The position numbers and the translations under genes are program-made. Below the pieces are notes generated by a model that searched no databases, was not told the DNA's origin, and saw only the letters and a program-made list of their open reading frames with translations. From contig VAYD01000156.1 in NCBI GenBank assembly GCA_005883905.1, forward strand, positions 1 to 6,346: a stretch of 6,346 nt of DNA, written 5' to 3'. This DNA comes from Actinomycetota bacterium. GTDB lineage: Bacteria > Actinomycetota > Thermoleophilia > Solirubrobacterales > Solirubrobacteraceae. The stretch's first letter is position 1. Each line of letters opens with the position of its first letter. Of this stretch, positions 1 through 5,281 are shown piece after piece.

Positions 1-297
1 GATGACGACGCCGTTGCCGTGGTCGATGAACAGGCCCTCGCCGACCTTCGCGGCCGGGTGGATCTCGATTCCGGTGACCGCCCGGGTGACGAGCGCGAGC
101 GTGCGCGGGACGAGCGGAACGCCTGCCACCTGCATGACGTGAGCGACGCGGTGCGACAGCAGCGCGTGCACGCCGGGCCACGCCGCCAGCACCTCGAGCG
201 ACGAAACGCCGCGGGCCGCGGGGTCGCGTTCATGGGCGGCGGACACATCGCGGCGCAGCTCGCGCGGGACGCGCGTCAGGGTTCCGAGGCCGAGCAT
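1..297 (-). CDS. cysE: Serine O-acetyltransferase, N-terminal 99 residues (cut by left edge)
   Basis: Transfers acetyl from acetyl-CoA to L-serine, giving O-acetylserine for cysteine synthesis in the cytoplasm. The minus strand reads from an ATG at 297-295 for 99 codons to the left edge. An in-frame TGA at 303-301 lies just upstream, so no earlier start is possible. Visible family features are the N-terminal alpha-helical part with DPAARGVSSLEVLAAWPG (residues 25-42) and HRVAH (49-53), followed by the first turns of the left-handed beta-helix, GIEIHPAAKVGEG (76-88) and IDHGNGVVI (91-99). His93 corresponds to the catalytic His of the DH pair. The short N-terminus marks the short-type CysE of Gram-positives rather than the longer enterobacterial form. 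The rest of the acyltransferase repeats and the C-terminal tail that docks into CysK lie outside the window. cysK is on the same strand about 560 bp upstream, with one opposite-strand gene between. Confidence 0.93.
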   Translation of the reverse strand, partial: MLGLGTLTRVPRELRRDVSAAHERDPAARGVSSLEVLAAWPGVHALLSHRVAHVMQVAGVPLVPRTLALVTRAVTGIEIHPAAKVGEGLFIDHGNGVVI

Positions 298-305
298 GCC
301 TCATA

Positions 306-312
306 TACGGTA
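306..312. promoter_or_regulatory. Shared symmetric -10 element of a divergent promoter (cysE / hydrolase)
   Basis: The heptamer TACGGTA has the form TANNNTA, so it gives a -10 hexamer on both strands: TACGGT (306-311, plus) and TACCGT (312-307, minus), overlapping by five bases. The plus hexamer ends 10 nt before the hydrolase ATG (322) and the minus hexamer ends 9 nt before the cysE ATG (297). Neither gene has a Shine-Dalgarno sequence at proper spacing, so both transcripts would have only a few untranslated bases. No convincing -35 is visible. The whole intergenic space is 24 bp. Confidence 0.5.
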
Positions 313-321
313 GCTCGCAGG

Positions 322-888
322 ATGGCGTCGGCGTTCCTGATCCTCCACGGACTCAGCGGGTCGGGACCGGGACACTGGCAGCGCTGGCTGCAGGAGCGCC
401 TCACGCAGGACGGCCACAAGGTCCGCTTCCCGGACCTGCCCGACCCCGACACGCCCGATCCCGACACCTGGCGCCGGGAGGTGCTCGCCGAGCTGGCGGG
501 GCTCGACAGCGACGAGCGCGTGGTCATCTGCCACTCGCTGTCGTGCGTCACCTGGCTCGCGGTGAGCCAGGAGCTGAAGCGCCCTGTGGACCGCGTCGCG
601 CTCGTCGCGCCGCCGTCGCTGCGCGCCGGGCTGCGCGAGCTCGAGCCGTTCTTCCCGGTGACCGCGACGGCGCAGGACGTCGCAAACGCGGCCAAGCACA
701 CGCGGCTCTTCTGCTCCGACAACGACCCGTACTGCCCGGAGGGCGCCGCATCGCTCTACGGCGGCCCGCTGGACCTTCCGATCGACCTGCTTCCCGGCGG
801 CGGGCACCTGAACGTCGACGCCGGCCTCGGGCCGTGGCCGGCGATGGAGGCCTGGGCTCAGGGGGCGAAGAACGGCGTCGAGACGTAG
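322..888 (+). CDS. RBBP9/YdeN-family alpha/beta serine hydrolase
   Basis: A small cytoplasmic hydrolase of 188 aa, the usual size for the RBBP9/YdeN (Ser_hydrolase) family. The protein begins with a beta-strand and the oxyanion HG motif (FLILHG, 5-10), then GHWQRWL (17-23), a family hallmark. The nucleophile elbow is CHSLSC (70-75) with Ser72. The acid is in SDNDPYCP (132-139), probably Asp135, and the base is His162 in GGGHLN (159-164), so the Ser-Asp-His triad is complete. The substrate cannot be read from sequence; members are esterase- or peptidase-like and many are uncharacterised. The reading frame stays open upstream to position 19, but that part is antisense to cysE, and the family N-terminus fits ATG 322, preceded by a -10 at 10 nt. 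Its last 31 bp overlap the 3' end of cysK, which runs convergently. Confidence 0.88.
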   Translation: MASAFLILHGLSGSGPGHWQRWLQERLTQDGHKVRFPDLPDPDTPDPDTWRREVLAELAGLDSDERVVICHSLSCVTWLAVSQELKRPVDRVALVAPPSLRAGLRELEPFFPVTATAQDVANAAKHTRLFCSDNDPYCPEGAASLYGGPLDLPIDLLPGGGHLNVDAGLGPWPAMEAWAQGAKNGVET

Positions 889-1781
889 CGCTCGCCGGAG
901 TCCGGCAGCACCGCCACGATCCGCTTGCCCTGCATCTCCGGGCGCGCCGCCACCTGCAACGCGCCCCACAGCGCGGCGCCGCATGACAGCCCGCACAGCA
1001 CGCCCTCGCGCCGGGCGGCCAGCCGCGCCATCTCGATCGCCGACTCGTCGGGCACCGGGATGATCTCGTCGAGGACCTCGCGGTTGAGGACCTCGGGGAC
1101 GAACCCCGCGCCGATGCCCTGGATCTTGTGCGGCCCGGGCGGCCGCCCGGACAGGACCGCCGAGCTCGCCGGCTCGACCGCGACGATCCGGGTCGACGGG
1201 TTCACGGCCTTCAGGCACTCGCCCACGCCCGTGATCGTCCCGCCGGTCCCGACCCCCGCCACGAACACGTCGACGCGGTTGTCGAGCGCCTCGAGGATCT
1301 CGGGACCGGTCGTGCGCCGGTGGATGTCGGGGTTCGCGGGGTTGGAGAACTGGTCGGGCAGGAACACGTCGGGCTGCGTCGCCATCTTGCGTGCCGCCTG
1401 CACCGCCTCGTCCATGCCGCCCATCGACTCGGTGATCTGCACCCGCGCGCCGTAGAGCCGCAGCAGCCCCTCGCGCTCGCGGCTCATCCCCTGCGGCAGC
1501 GTCAGCACGAGGTCGTAGCCCTTGGCTGCACAGACGAACGCCAGCGCGATGCCCGTGTTGCCGCTCGTCGCCTCCACGATCGTCGTGCGGCCGGGCTCGA
1601 TCAGGCCGTCCTTCTCCGCCGCATCGATCATCGAGACGCCGATGCGGTCCTTGACCGAGCCGCCCGGGTTGAGCGACTCGAGCTTGCCGTAGAGCTCGAC
1701 GCCCTCGGGCGCGAGGCGGTCCATCCGGACCATCGGCGTGCGGCCCACGTGGTCGGCGATGTTCGAGGTGACACGAGACAT
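858..1781 (-). CDS. cysK: Cysteine synthase (O-acetylserine sulfhydrylase)
   Basis: A PLP enzyme that makes L-cysteine from O-acetylserine and sulfide. From ATG 1781 it has 307 aa, the normal family length. The PLP lysine is Lys44 in PGGSVKDR (39-46). The substrate loop is TSGNTG (72-77), the phosphate-binding loop is GTGGT (178-182), GLSCGAA (264-270) carries the pyridine-contacting Ser266, and the protein ends with LPDSGERYVST before the TGA at 860-858. An alternative ATG at 1796 adds five residues (MTDLR). I prefer 1781 because the family usually starts a few residues before the 'NI..HVGRTPMV' block, and a TATGAC -10-like hexamer sits 10 nt upstream. The frame is open much further on the minus strand, but that extension is antisense to the aminotransferase. 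Its partner cysE follows on the same strand beyond the hydrolase. A cystathionine beta-synthase role is less likely, since no CBS regulatory domain is present. Confidence 0.93.
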   Translation of the reverse strand: MSRVTSNIADHVGRTPMVRMDRLAPEGVELYGKLESLNPGGSVKDRIGVSMIDAAEKDGLIEPGRTTIVEATSGNTGIALAFVCAAKGYDLVLTLPQGMSREREGLLRLYGARVQITESMGGMDEAVQAARKMATQPDVFLPDQFSNPANPDIHRRTTGPEILEALDNRVDVFVAGVGTGGTITGVGECLKAVNPSTRIVAVEPASSAVLSGRPPGPHKIQGIGAGFVPEVLNREVLDEIIPVPDESAIEMARLAARREGVLCGLSCGAALWGALQVAARPEMQGKRIVAVLPDSGERYVSTPFFAP

Positions 1782-1791
1782 GCGAAGGTCA

Positions 1792-1797
1792 GTCATA
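1792..1797 (-). promoter_or_regulatory. Candidate -10 element for cysK
   Basis: TATGAC on the minus strand (1797-1792) ends exactly 10 nt before ATG 1781, the same spacing seen for the hydrolase and the copper protein. It matches the -10 consensus only in part, lacking the final T. If cysK instead starts at 1796, this site would lie inside the gene. The site is within the very short gap between cysK and the divergent aminotransferase. Confidence 0.3.
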
Positions 1798-1802
1798 TCG
1801 GA

Positions 1803-2963
1803 TTGTTCGACCGGCTTCCCGAGCAGTACTTCACCCGGATCCTGGCCGCTGCAGCCGCCGCGCGCGCTCAGGACGGGCCCGGCGTGCGGCGCTTCATCGA
1901 CCTCGGACGAGGCAATCCGGACCTTCCGCCACCGCCACACGCGCTCGCGGCGCTGAAGGCTGCCGTGGACCAGACTGCGACGCCGGTCGTCCACGGCTAC
2001 CCGCCGTTCGGCGGACATCGCGACCTGCGCGAGGCGATCGCGGAGCGCTACGGCGCCGACCACGGCGTCGCGCTCGATCCCGACACCGAGGTTGCCGTCG
2101 TACCGGGAACGAAGACCGGGATCATGCTCGCCTGCGTCGCAGCGGCCGGGCGCGCCGACACGATCCTGCTGCCCGACCCGGGCTACCCGGACTACCCGTC
2201 GGGCGTCGCGCTGGCGGGCGCGACGGCGAAGCCGCTCCCGCTCGAATCGAGCGCCGGCTGGCAGCCGGACTTCGATGCCGTCGGCGACGAACGGCCCGCC
2301 GCCGTCTGGCTCAACTACCCGTCGAACCCGTGCGCGGTCTGCGAGCACGACGGCACGTTCGAGCGCGCGGTCGCGTGGTGTCGCGAGCGCGACGCGATGC
2401 TGATCCACGACCTCGCGTACGGCTTCCTCGCGTTCGACGGTCGCCGCGCGCGCAGCGTGTTGGAGATCGACGGCGCGCGCGAGTGCGCGCTCGAGCTGTG
2501 GTCGCCCTCGAAGATCTACGGGATGGCCGGCTGGCGCGTCGGCTTCGCCGTGGGCAACGGCGAGCTCGTAGGCCGCATCCAGACGCTGCTCGACCACAGC
2601 GCCGCCGGCGTCTTCACGGCGCTGCAGCGCGGCCTGGCGGCGGCGCTGCGCTCCGACCAGTCCGACGTCGCCGAGCGCCGAGCGGTCTACGAGGCGCGCC
2701 GCGACCGGCTCGTGCAGACGCTGCGCGCGGCGGGCGCGCAGATCGACCTCCCCGAGGGCTCGTTCTACGCGTGGTGGCGGCTCCCCCACGGACTCACGCC
2801 CGAGCGCCTGATCGCCGAGGCGCGCGTCGGCGTGGCGCCCGGCGAAGGCTTCGGCGCGCGCGGCGCCGGATGGGCGCGGCTCTCGCTCGCGACTCCGGAT
2901 GCCGACATCGAGGAAGCCGCCGAACGGCTCGCGGCCGTTCTTGAAGGAACAGCGTTGCGCTGA
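1803..2963 (+). CDS. Class I/II PLP-dependent aminotransferase (fold type I, DapL/AspC-like)
   Basis: Transfers an amino group between an amino acid and a 2-oxo acid with pyridoxal phosphate; the substrate pair is not readable here. It is 386 aa, typical length. In order: DLGRGNPDLPPPPH (33-46), VHGYPPFGGHRDLREAI (63-79), the PLP phosphate-binding start VVPGTKTG (99-106), LPDPGYPDY (123-131), NYPSNPCAVC (171-180) with Asn175 stacking near PLP, HDLAYGFLAFDG (202-213) with Asp203 and Tyr206, and SPSKIYGMAGWRVGF (234-248) with the Schiff-base Lys237. WARLSLATP near the end should carry the carboxylate-binding Arg. No in-frame ATG or GTG precedes the conserved LPEQYF block, so I chose TTG 1803; the open frame further left is antisense to cysK. 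The gene is divergent from cysK with a 21-bp gap (6 bp if cysK starts at 1796). A link to sulfur amino acids is suggested only by position. Confidence 0.85.
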   Translation: MFDRLPEQYFTRILAAAAAARAQDGPGVRRFIDLGRGNPDLPPPPHALAALKAAVDQTATPVVHGYPPFGGHRDLREAIAERYGADHGVALDPDTEVAVVPGTKTGIMLACVAAAGRADTILLPDPGYPDYPSGVALAGATAKPLPLESSAGWQPDFDAVGDERPAAVWLNYPSNPCAVCEHDGTFERAVAWCRERDAMLIHDLAYGFLAFDGRRARSVLEIDGARECALELWSPSKIYGMAGWRVGFAVGNGELVGRIQTLLDHSAAGVFTALQRGLAAALRSDQSDVAERRAVYEARRDRLVQTLRAAGAQIDLPEGSFYAWWRLPHGLTPERLIAEARVGVAPGEGFGARGAGWARLSLATPDADIEEAAERLAAVLEGTALR

Positions 2964-2964
2964 G

Positions 2965-2980
2965 CCGAACGTAACTTCGG
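2965..2980 (+). terminator. Small hairpin just after the aminotransferase stop
   Basis: CCGAA (2965-2969) pairs with TTCGG (2976-2980) around a 6-nt loop, starting one base after the TGA. No T-run follows, so as a terminator it is weak and may be chance. Confidence 0.2.
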
Positions 2981-3028
2981 ACCTCGCGATGCGTTTCGTG
3001 CGATGTCCGGTCCAGCCCTATCGCACCT

Positions 3029-3034
3029 TAGGAT
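3029..3034 (+). promoter_or_regulatory. -10 element of the copper-protein gene
   Basis: TAGGAT fits TANNNT and ends 10 nt before the ATG at 3045. No Shine-Dalgarno lies between them, so the message would start a few bases before, or at, the start codon. No TTGACA-like -35 is found about 17 bp upstream. Confidence 0.5.
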
Positions 3035-3044
3035 TCCCTCAGCA

Positions 3045-4496
3045 ATGAAGCTCCGCCTGCTCCTCGCCCTGGCGATCGCGGCCATGACGGCTCTCGCCGC
3101 GGGCACCGCGTCCGCCTCCGCTCAGACGATCACGTTCCGCGCAGGCCCGTTCCACATCAACGGGTTCCAGACGCTGCTGCCGAAGATCCGCGTGCGCTCG
3201 CCGCACATGGACGGCTACATCACGAAGATGAACGCCACGCTGCACTACGGCAACGGGAGCCGGGTGAGCATCCGCCGGGTGATGCTGCACCACATCGTGT
3301 TCCTCAACGACGGGCGGCCCAACGACGAGCCGGTCGGCTCGTGCAAGGGACGCAAGGGCGAGCCGTTCTACGGCACCGGCGAGGAGCGCGAGCAGCTGCT
3401 GCTGCCGAAGGGATACGGCTACCCGGTGCACCGCCACGACCGCTGGCGCATGCAGACGATGCTGATGAGCCACAGCTTCGAGGCCCGCAACGTGTACGTG
3501 CAGTACACGTTCACCATCACACAGCGAAAGCAGATCCCGGTGCGGCCGTTCTGGATCCGCGCCAACGGCTGCAAGACGACGCAGCCCAGCTACTCGGTCC
3601 AGCAGCTGTCGAGCGGGCTCGACCATCGCACGTTCCGCTGGACCGTGCCGATGAACGGGCGCATCGTCGCAGCCGGCGGCCACCTGCACGGCGGCGCGAT
3701 CACGATGAGCCTGACGCAGCCGGGGTGCGGCGACCGCAAGCTCCTCGACACCGACCCGCTCTTCGGGCCGCAGACCGACCTGGTCTACAGGCTGCGGCCG
3801 GTCCTGCACGAGCCCGGGCCGGTGGGGACGCGCTTCTTCCAGTCCCGGACCGGCATCCCGGTGCGCAAGGGCGAGAAGATCGACCTGCAGGCCGACTACA
3901 ACGCCGACTACGCGCGCGCCCGCGTGATGTCGATCATGCACGTGTACGTCGCGCAGGGGCCGGCGCCGAAGAGCTCCCCCTGCTCCGCTCTTCCGAAGGA
4001 CTCCAAGGAGATCCTGTTGCGCAGCGACGGCCACGTCGGCGACCCGCCGTACGAGAAGATCCCGTTCAACGTCCTGGGCGCCAACGGCAAGATCGGGCCG
4101 ATCGACCACCTGCCCGGCCCCGCGACGGTCTTCAACGGCCCTGCTCACGTGCAGGTCGTCGACAACCAGTTCAAGCCGGCGAAGCTCGAGATCCCGCTCA
4201 ACGGCCAGATCACCTGGACGTTTGCGGATCCGGTCGGCCACAACGTCCTGCTCGCGAGCGGGCCGCAGGTGGTGGGCACGCCGACGCTGTCGGGCGGCGT
4301 GAAGTACACGTCACGCGGCTTCCTCAAGCCGGGCGACTACCAGTTCTTCTGCTACCTGCACCCGATCACGATGCACCAGGAGGTGATCGTGCGCGACGGC
4401 GACGGCACCAACCGCTCGGCGGCGATCGCCAACGCGCGCGCCGAGGGCGACACGGGCTCGGGCGAGCTGCCCAAGGGCGCGGACTTCGGCTGGTAG
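3045..4496 (+). CDS. Exported two-copper monooxygenase-like (PHM/DBM fold) protein with C-terminal cupredoxin domain
   Basis: 483 aa. Residues 1-26 are a signal peptide (basic n-region MKLR, Ala/Leu core, ASA|QT cleavage), so it acts outside the cytoplasm. Residues about 30-305 show the ligand order of peptidylglycine/dopamine copper monooxygenases: HH pair His82-His83 (LHHIVFLND), LLPKGYGYPV (119-128), a third His at 143 (MSHS), HxH at His213/His215 (GGHLHGG), and Met295 in RVMSIMHVY. Spacings 83-143-213-295 track the PHM pattern 108-172-242-314 closely. PHM residues that hold the peptide substrate (Arg240, Tyr318) align by eye with Gly211 and His299, so peptide amidation is unlikely. Residues about 366-449 are a cupredoxin with a type-1 copper set: His399 (VGHNV), Cys436, His439 and Met443 (FFCYLHPITM). 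Four other Cys (100, 176, 228, 313) could make two disulfides. A polar tail (450-483) follows. I chose ATG 3045 over the 14-residue-longer start at 3003 because it gives the signal peptide and the -10 spacing. The substrate is unknown; binding without catalysis is possible. Confidence 0.75.
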   Translation: MKLRLLLALAIAAMTALAAGTASASAQTITFRAGPFHINGFQTLLPKIRVRSPHMDGYITKMNATLHYGNGSRVSIRRVMLHHIVFLNDGRPNDEPVGSCKGRKGEPFYGTGEEREQLLLPKGYGYPVHRHDRWRMQTMLMSHSFEARNVYVQYTFTITQRKQIPVRPFWIRANGCKTTQPSYSVQQLSSGLDHRTFRWTVPMNGRIVAAGGHLHGGAITMSLTQPGCGDRKLLDTDPLFGPQTDLVYRLRPVLHEPGPVGTRFFQSRTGIPVRKGEKIDLQADYNADYARARVMSIMHVYVAQGPAPKSSPCSALPKDSKEILLRSDGHVGDPPYEKIPFNVLGANGKIGPIDHLPGPATVFNGPAHVQVVDNQFKPAKLEIPLNGQITWTFADPVGHNVLLASGPQVVGTPTLSGGVKYTSRGFLKPGDYQFFCYLHPITMHQEVIVRDGDGTNRSAAIANARAEGDTGSGELPKGADFGW

Positions 4497-4523
4497 CGCG
4501 CGTAGGTCTCGACGCTGACCGCT

Positions 4524-4560
4524 GCTCGGCGAGGCACCAACTTCCGATGCTTCGCCGAGT
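4524..4560 (+). promoter_or_regulatory. 13-bp stem-loop between the two secreted-protein genes
   Basis: Bases 4524-4536 pair with 4548-4560 (13 pairs including two G.U) around an 11-nt loop; the core is CTCGGCGA / TCGCCGAG. It lies between a stop at 4496 and the next ATG at 4570, ending 9 nt before that ATG. There is no T-tract after it, so it could be an intrinsic terminator of the actinobacterial U-poor kind, a processing or stability element between co-transcribed genes, or a control on the downstream start, which has no Shine-Dalgarno. Confidence 0.55.
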
Positions 4561-4569
4561 TGTCGCGGC

Positions 4570-5103
4570 ATGAACCGCATCCTCGCTCTGTCGGCGGCGC
4601 TGGGGGTTGCCGTCGGCGTCCCCGCCTCCGCCGTCGGGCACGGGAGCCACGGCTCGCACAAGGCCAAGGTTCGATGGGCCACGCTCAAGCCGGTCCGCGC
4701 CGACGTCGCCGACTACACGGCGATGCGCGGCAGGGCGCAGATGACCGCGAACGGGCGCAACGCCAAAGTGTCGCTGCACCTGAAGGGCATGGTCGCGCAT
4801 GCGACCTACCCGTGGGCGGTCGTCCAGGGCACCGACGCGACCACGGTCTGCGCCGACGGCACGAAGGTCGCGGGCTTCAAGTACCGCAAGCTCAAGGCCG
4901 GCCGGAAGGGCAACGCCAACTCGAAGGCCTGGACCAAGAAGGGCGCCTTCACATTCGACAGGACGGCCACCTACGCCGTCGTCGTCTACCAGGCCGGCAC
5001 CACCGACGAGGTGCTGCTCTGCGGTGTCTTCAAGGGGAAGCCGAAGAAGAGCCACAAGCACTCGAAGCACTCCGCCCCGAAGCGTCCGCACGCGCACGCA
5101 TGA
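4570..5103 (+). CDS. Small secreted His-rich protein, SOD/CHRD-like sandwich (tentative)
   Basis: 177 aa, family not firmly recognised. Residues 1-21 form a signal peptide (MNRIL, hydrophobic core, ASA|VG). The predicted mature protein starts Val-Gly-His, an ATCUN-type copper/nickel site, followed by two more His in GSHGSH. Residues about 32-155 look beta-rich. LKGMVAHATYPWAVVQG (71-87) and VLLCGVF (148-154) recall the 'L.GL..G..HVH.G' and 'LACGV' blocks of Cu/Zn superoxide dismutase, with Cys94 and Cys151 placed like its disulfide. But the copper HxH is replaced by AVV and the catalytic Arg position by Val, so dismutase activity is not expected. The C-terminal tail (about 156-177) is Lys/His-rich (SHKHSKHS, PHAHA). 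It lies 73 bp after the copper protein on the same strand with no clear promoter of its own, so co-expression and extracellular copper handling are plausible. The start is ATG 4570, which gives the signal peptide. Confidence 0.65.
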   Translation: MNRILALSAALGVAVGVPASAVGHGSHGSHKAKVRWATLKPVRADVADYTAMRGRAQMTANGRNAKVSLHLKGMVAHATYPWAVVQGTDATTVCADGTKVAGFKYRKLKAGRKGNANSKAWTKKGAFTFDRTATYAVVVYQAGTTDEVLLCGVFKGKPKKSHKHSKHSAPKRPHAHA

Positions 5104-5104
5104 C

Positions 5105-5143
5105 CCCCAGTTCTGGGGATGTTCAGGCGCTGCGAGAGCGCCT
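5105..5143 (+). terminator. Tandem hairpins after the His-rich protein gene
   Basis: Hairpin 1: CCCCAG (5105-5110) with CTGGGG (5113-5118), realistically a 5-bp stem with loop GTTC, starting one base after the TGA. Hairpin 2: AGGCGCT (5125-5131) with AGCGCCT (5137-5143), a 7-bp stem with a 5-nt loop. No T-run follows either. The position directly after the stop makes transcript-end formation the simplest role. Confidence 0.5.
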
Positions 5144-5148
5144 AGGGT
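5143..5148 (+). promoter_or_regulatory. Candidate -10 element inside the non-coding stretch
   Basis: TAGGGT, within TAGGGTCTGC (5143-5152), differs by one base from TAGCGTCTGC (5563-5572) at the promoter of the 83-aa gene. A start about 7 nt downstream would fall on the A at 5155. The T at 5143 is also the last base of the preceding hairpin. No plausible coding gene begins after it. Confidence 0.35.
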
Positions 5149-5246
5149 CTGCATACGCGCAAGGAGGGTGCGGCGGCTCGGCGGTTACGGAAGGCGTGGG
5201 GTGCGTTGGGCCGGCCTGTTCTTCTCCCCGTGATCGGCAGCAGTTC

Positions 5247-5281
5247 GAGAGCCGCGTCGCGGGGCGGGCGACACGGCTCTC
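5247..5281. repeat. 13-bp inverted repeat / hairpin with one mismatch
   Basis: GAGAGCCG (5247-5254) pairs with CGGCTCTC (5274-5281), then one C/A mismatch, then GTCGC (5256-5260) with GCGAC (5268-5272); the loop is the 7-nt GGGGCGG. It is strong enough to form in RNA from either strand. No gene ends next to it; the nearest annotated gene is 144 bp away. The function is unknown; it may be the body of a small RNA. Confidence 0.45.

Noticed and set aside
19..321. Upstream extension of the serine hydrolase frame
   Set aside because: It is antisense to cysE, and the hydrolase family starts directly with the first beta-strand and HG motif at ATG 322.
1128..1802. Plus-strand open frame ahead of the aminotransferase
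   Set aside because: It is antisense to cysK, Arg/His-rich and without family similarity; the aminotransferase fold begins at the LPEQYF block just after TTG 1803.
858..2789. 643-residue minus-strand open frame that would extend CysK at its N-terminus
   Set aside because: The part before 1796 is antisense to the aminotransferase, has no domain logic and is rich in Arg/Val/Asp as expected for an antisense frame. CysK homology begins at 1781/1796.
3039..4241. 400-residue minus-strand open frame opposite the copper protein
   Set aside because: Shadow frame: Arg/Val/Leu/Asp-rich composition typical of the reverse strand of a GC-rich gene, while the plus frame has a signal peptide and complete metal motifs.
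3341..4573. 410-residue plus-strand frame overlapping the copper protein
   Set aside because: Arg/Ala/Pro-rich shifted frame with no fold signals. Only its last eight codons (from ATG 4547) are considered separately as a possible coupling peptide.
4570..5103. Functional Cu/Zn superoxide dismutase
   Set aside because: The HxH copper ligands, bridging His and catalytic Arg are not present at the expected places; at most the fold is related.
5105..5118. CCCCAGTTCTGGGG as a palindromic repressor operator
   Set aside because: Its position one base after a stop codon and directly before a second hairpin fits transcript-end structure better; no promoter element overlaps it.
5236..5260. T-arm-like GTTCGA, possible tRNA
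   Set aside because: No matching acceptor stem, anticodon arm or CCA end could be placed around it; the bases instead form the 5247-5281 hairpin.
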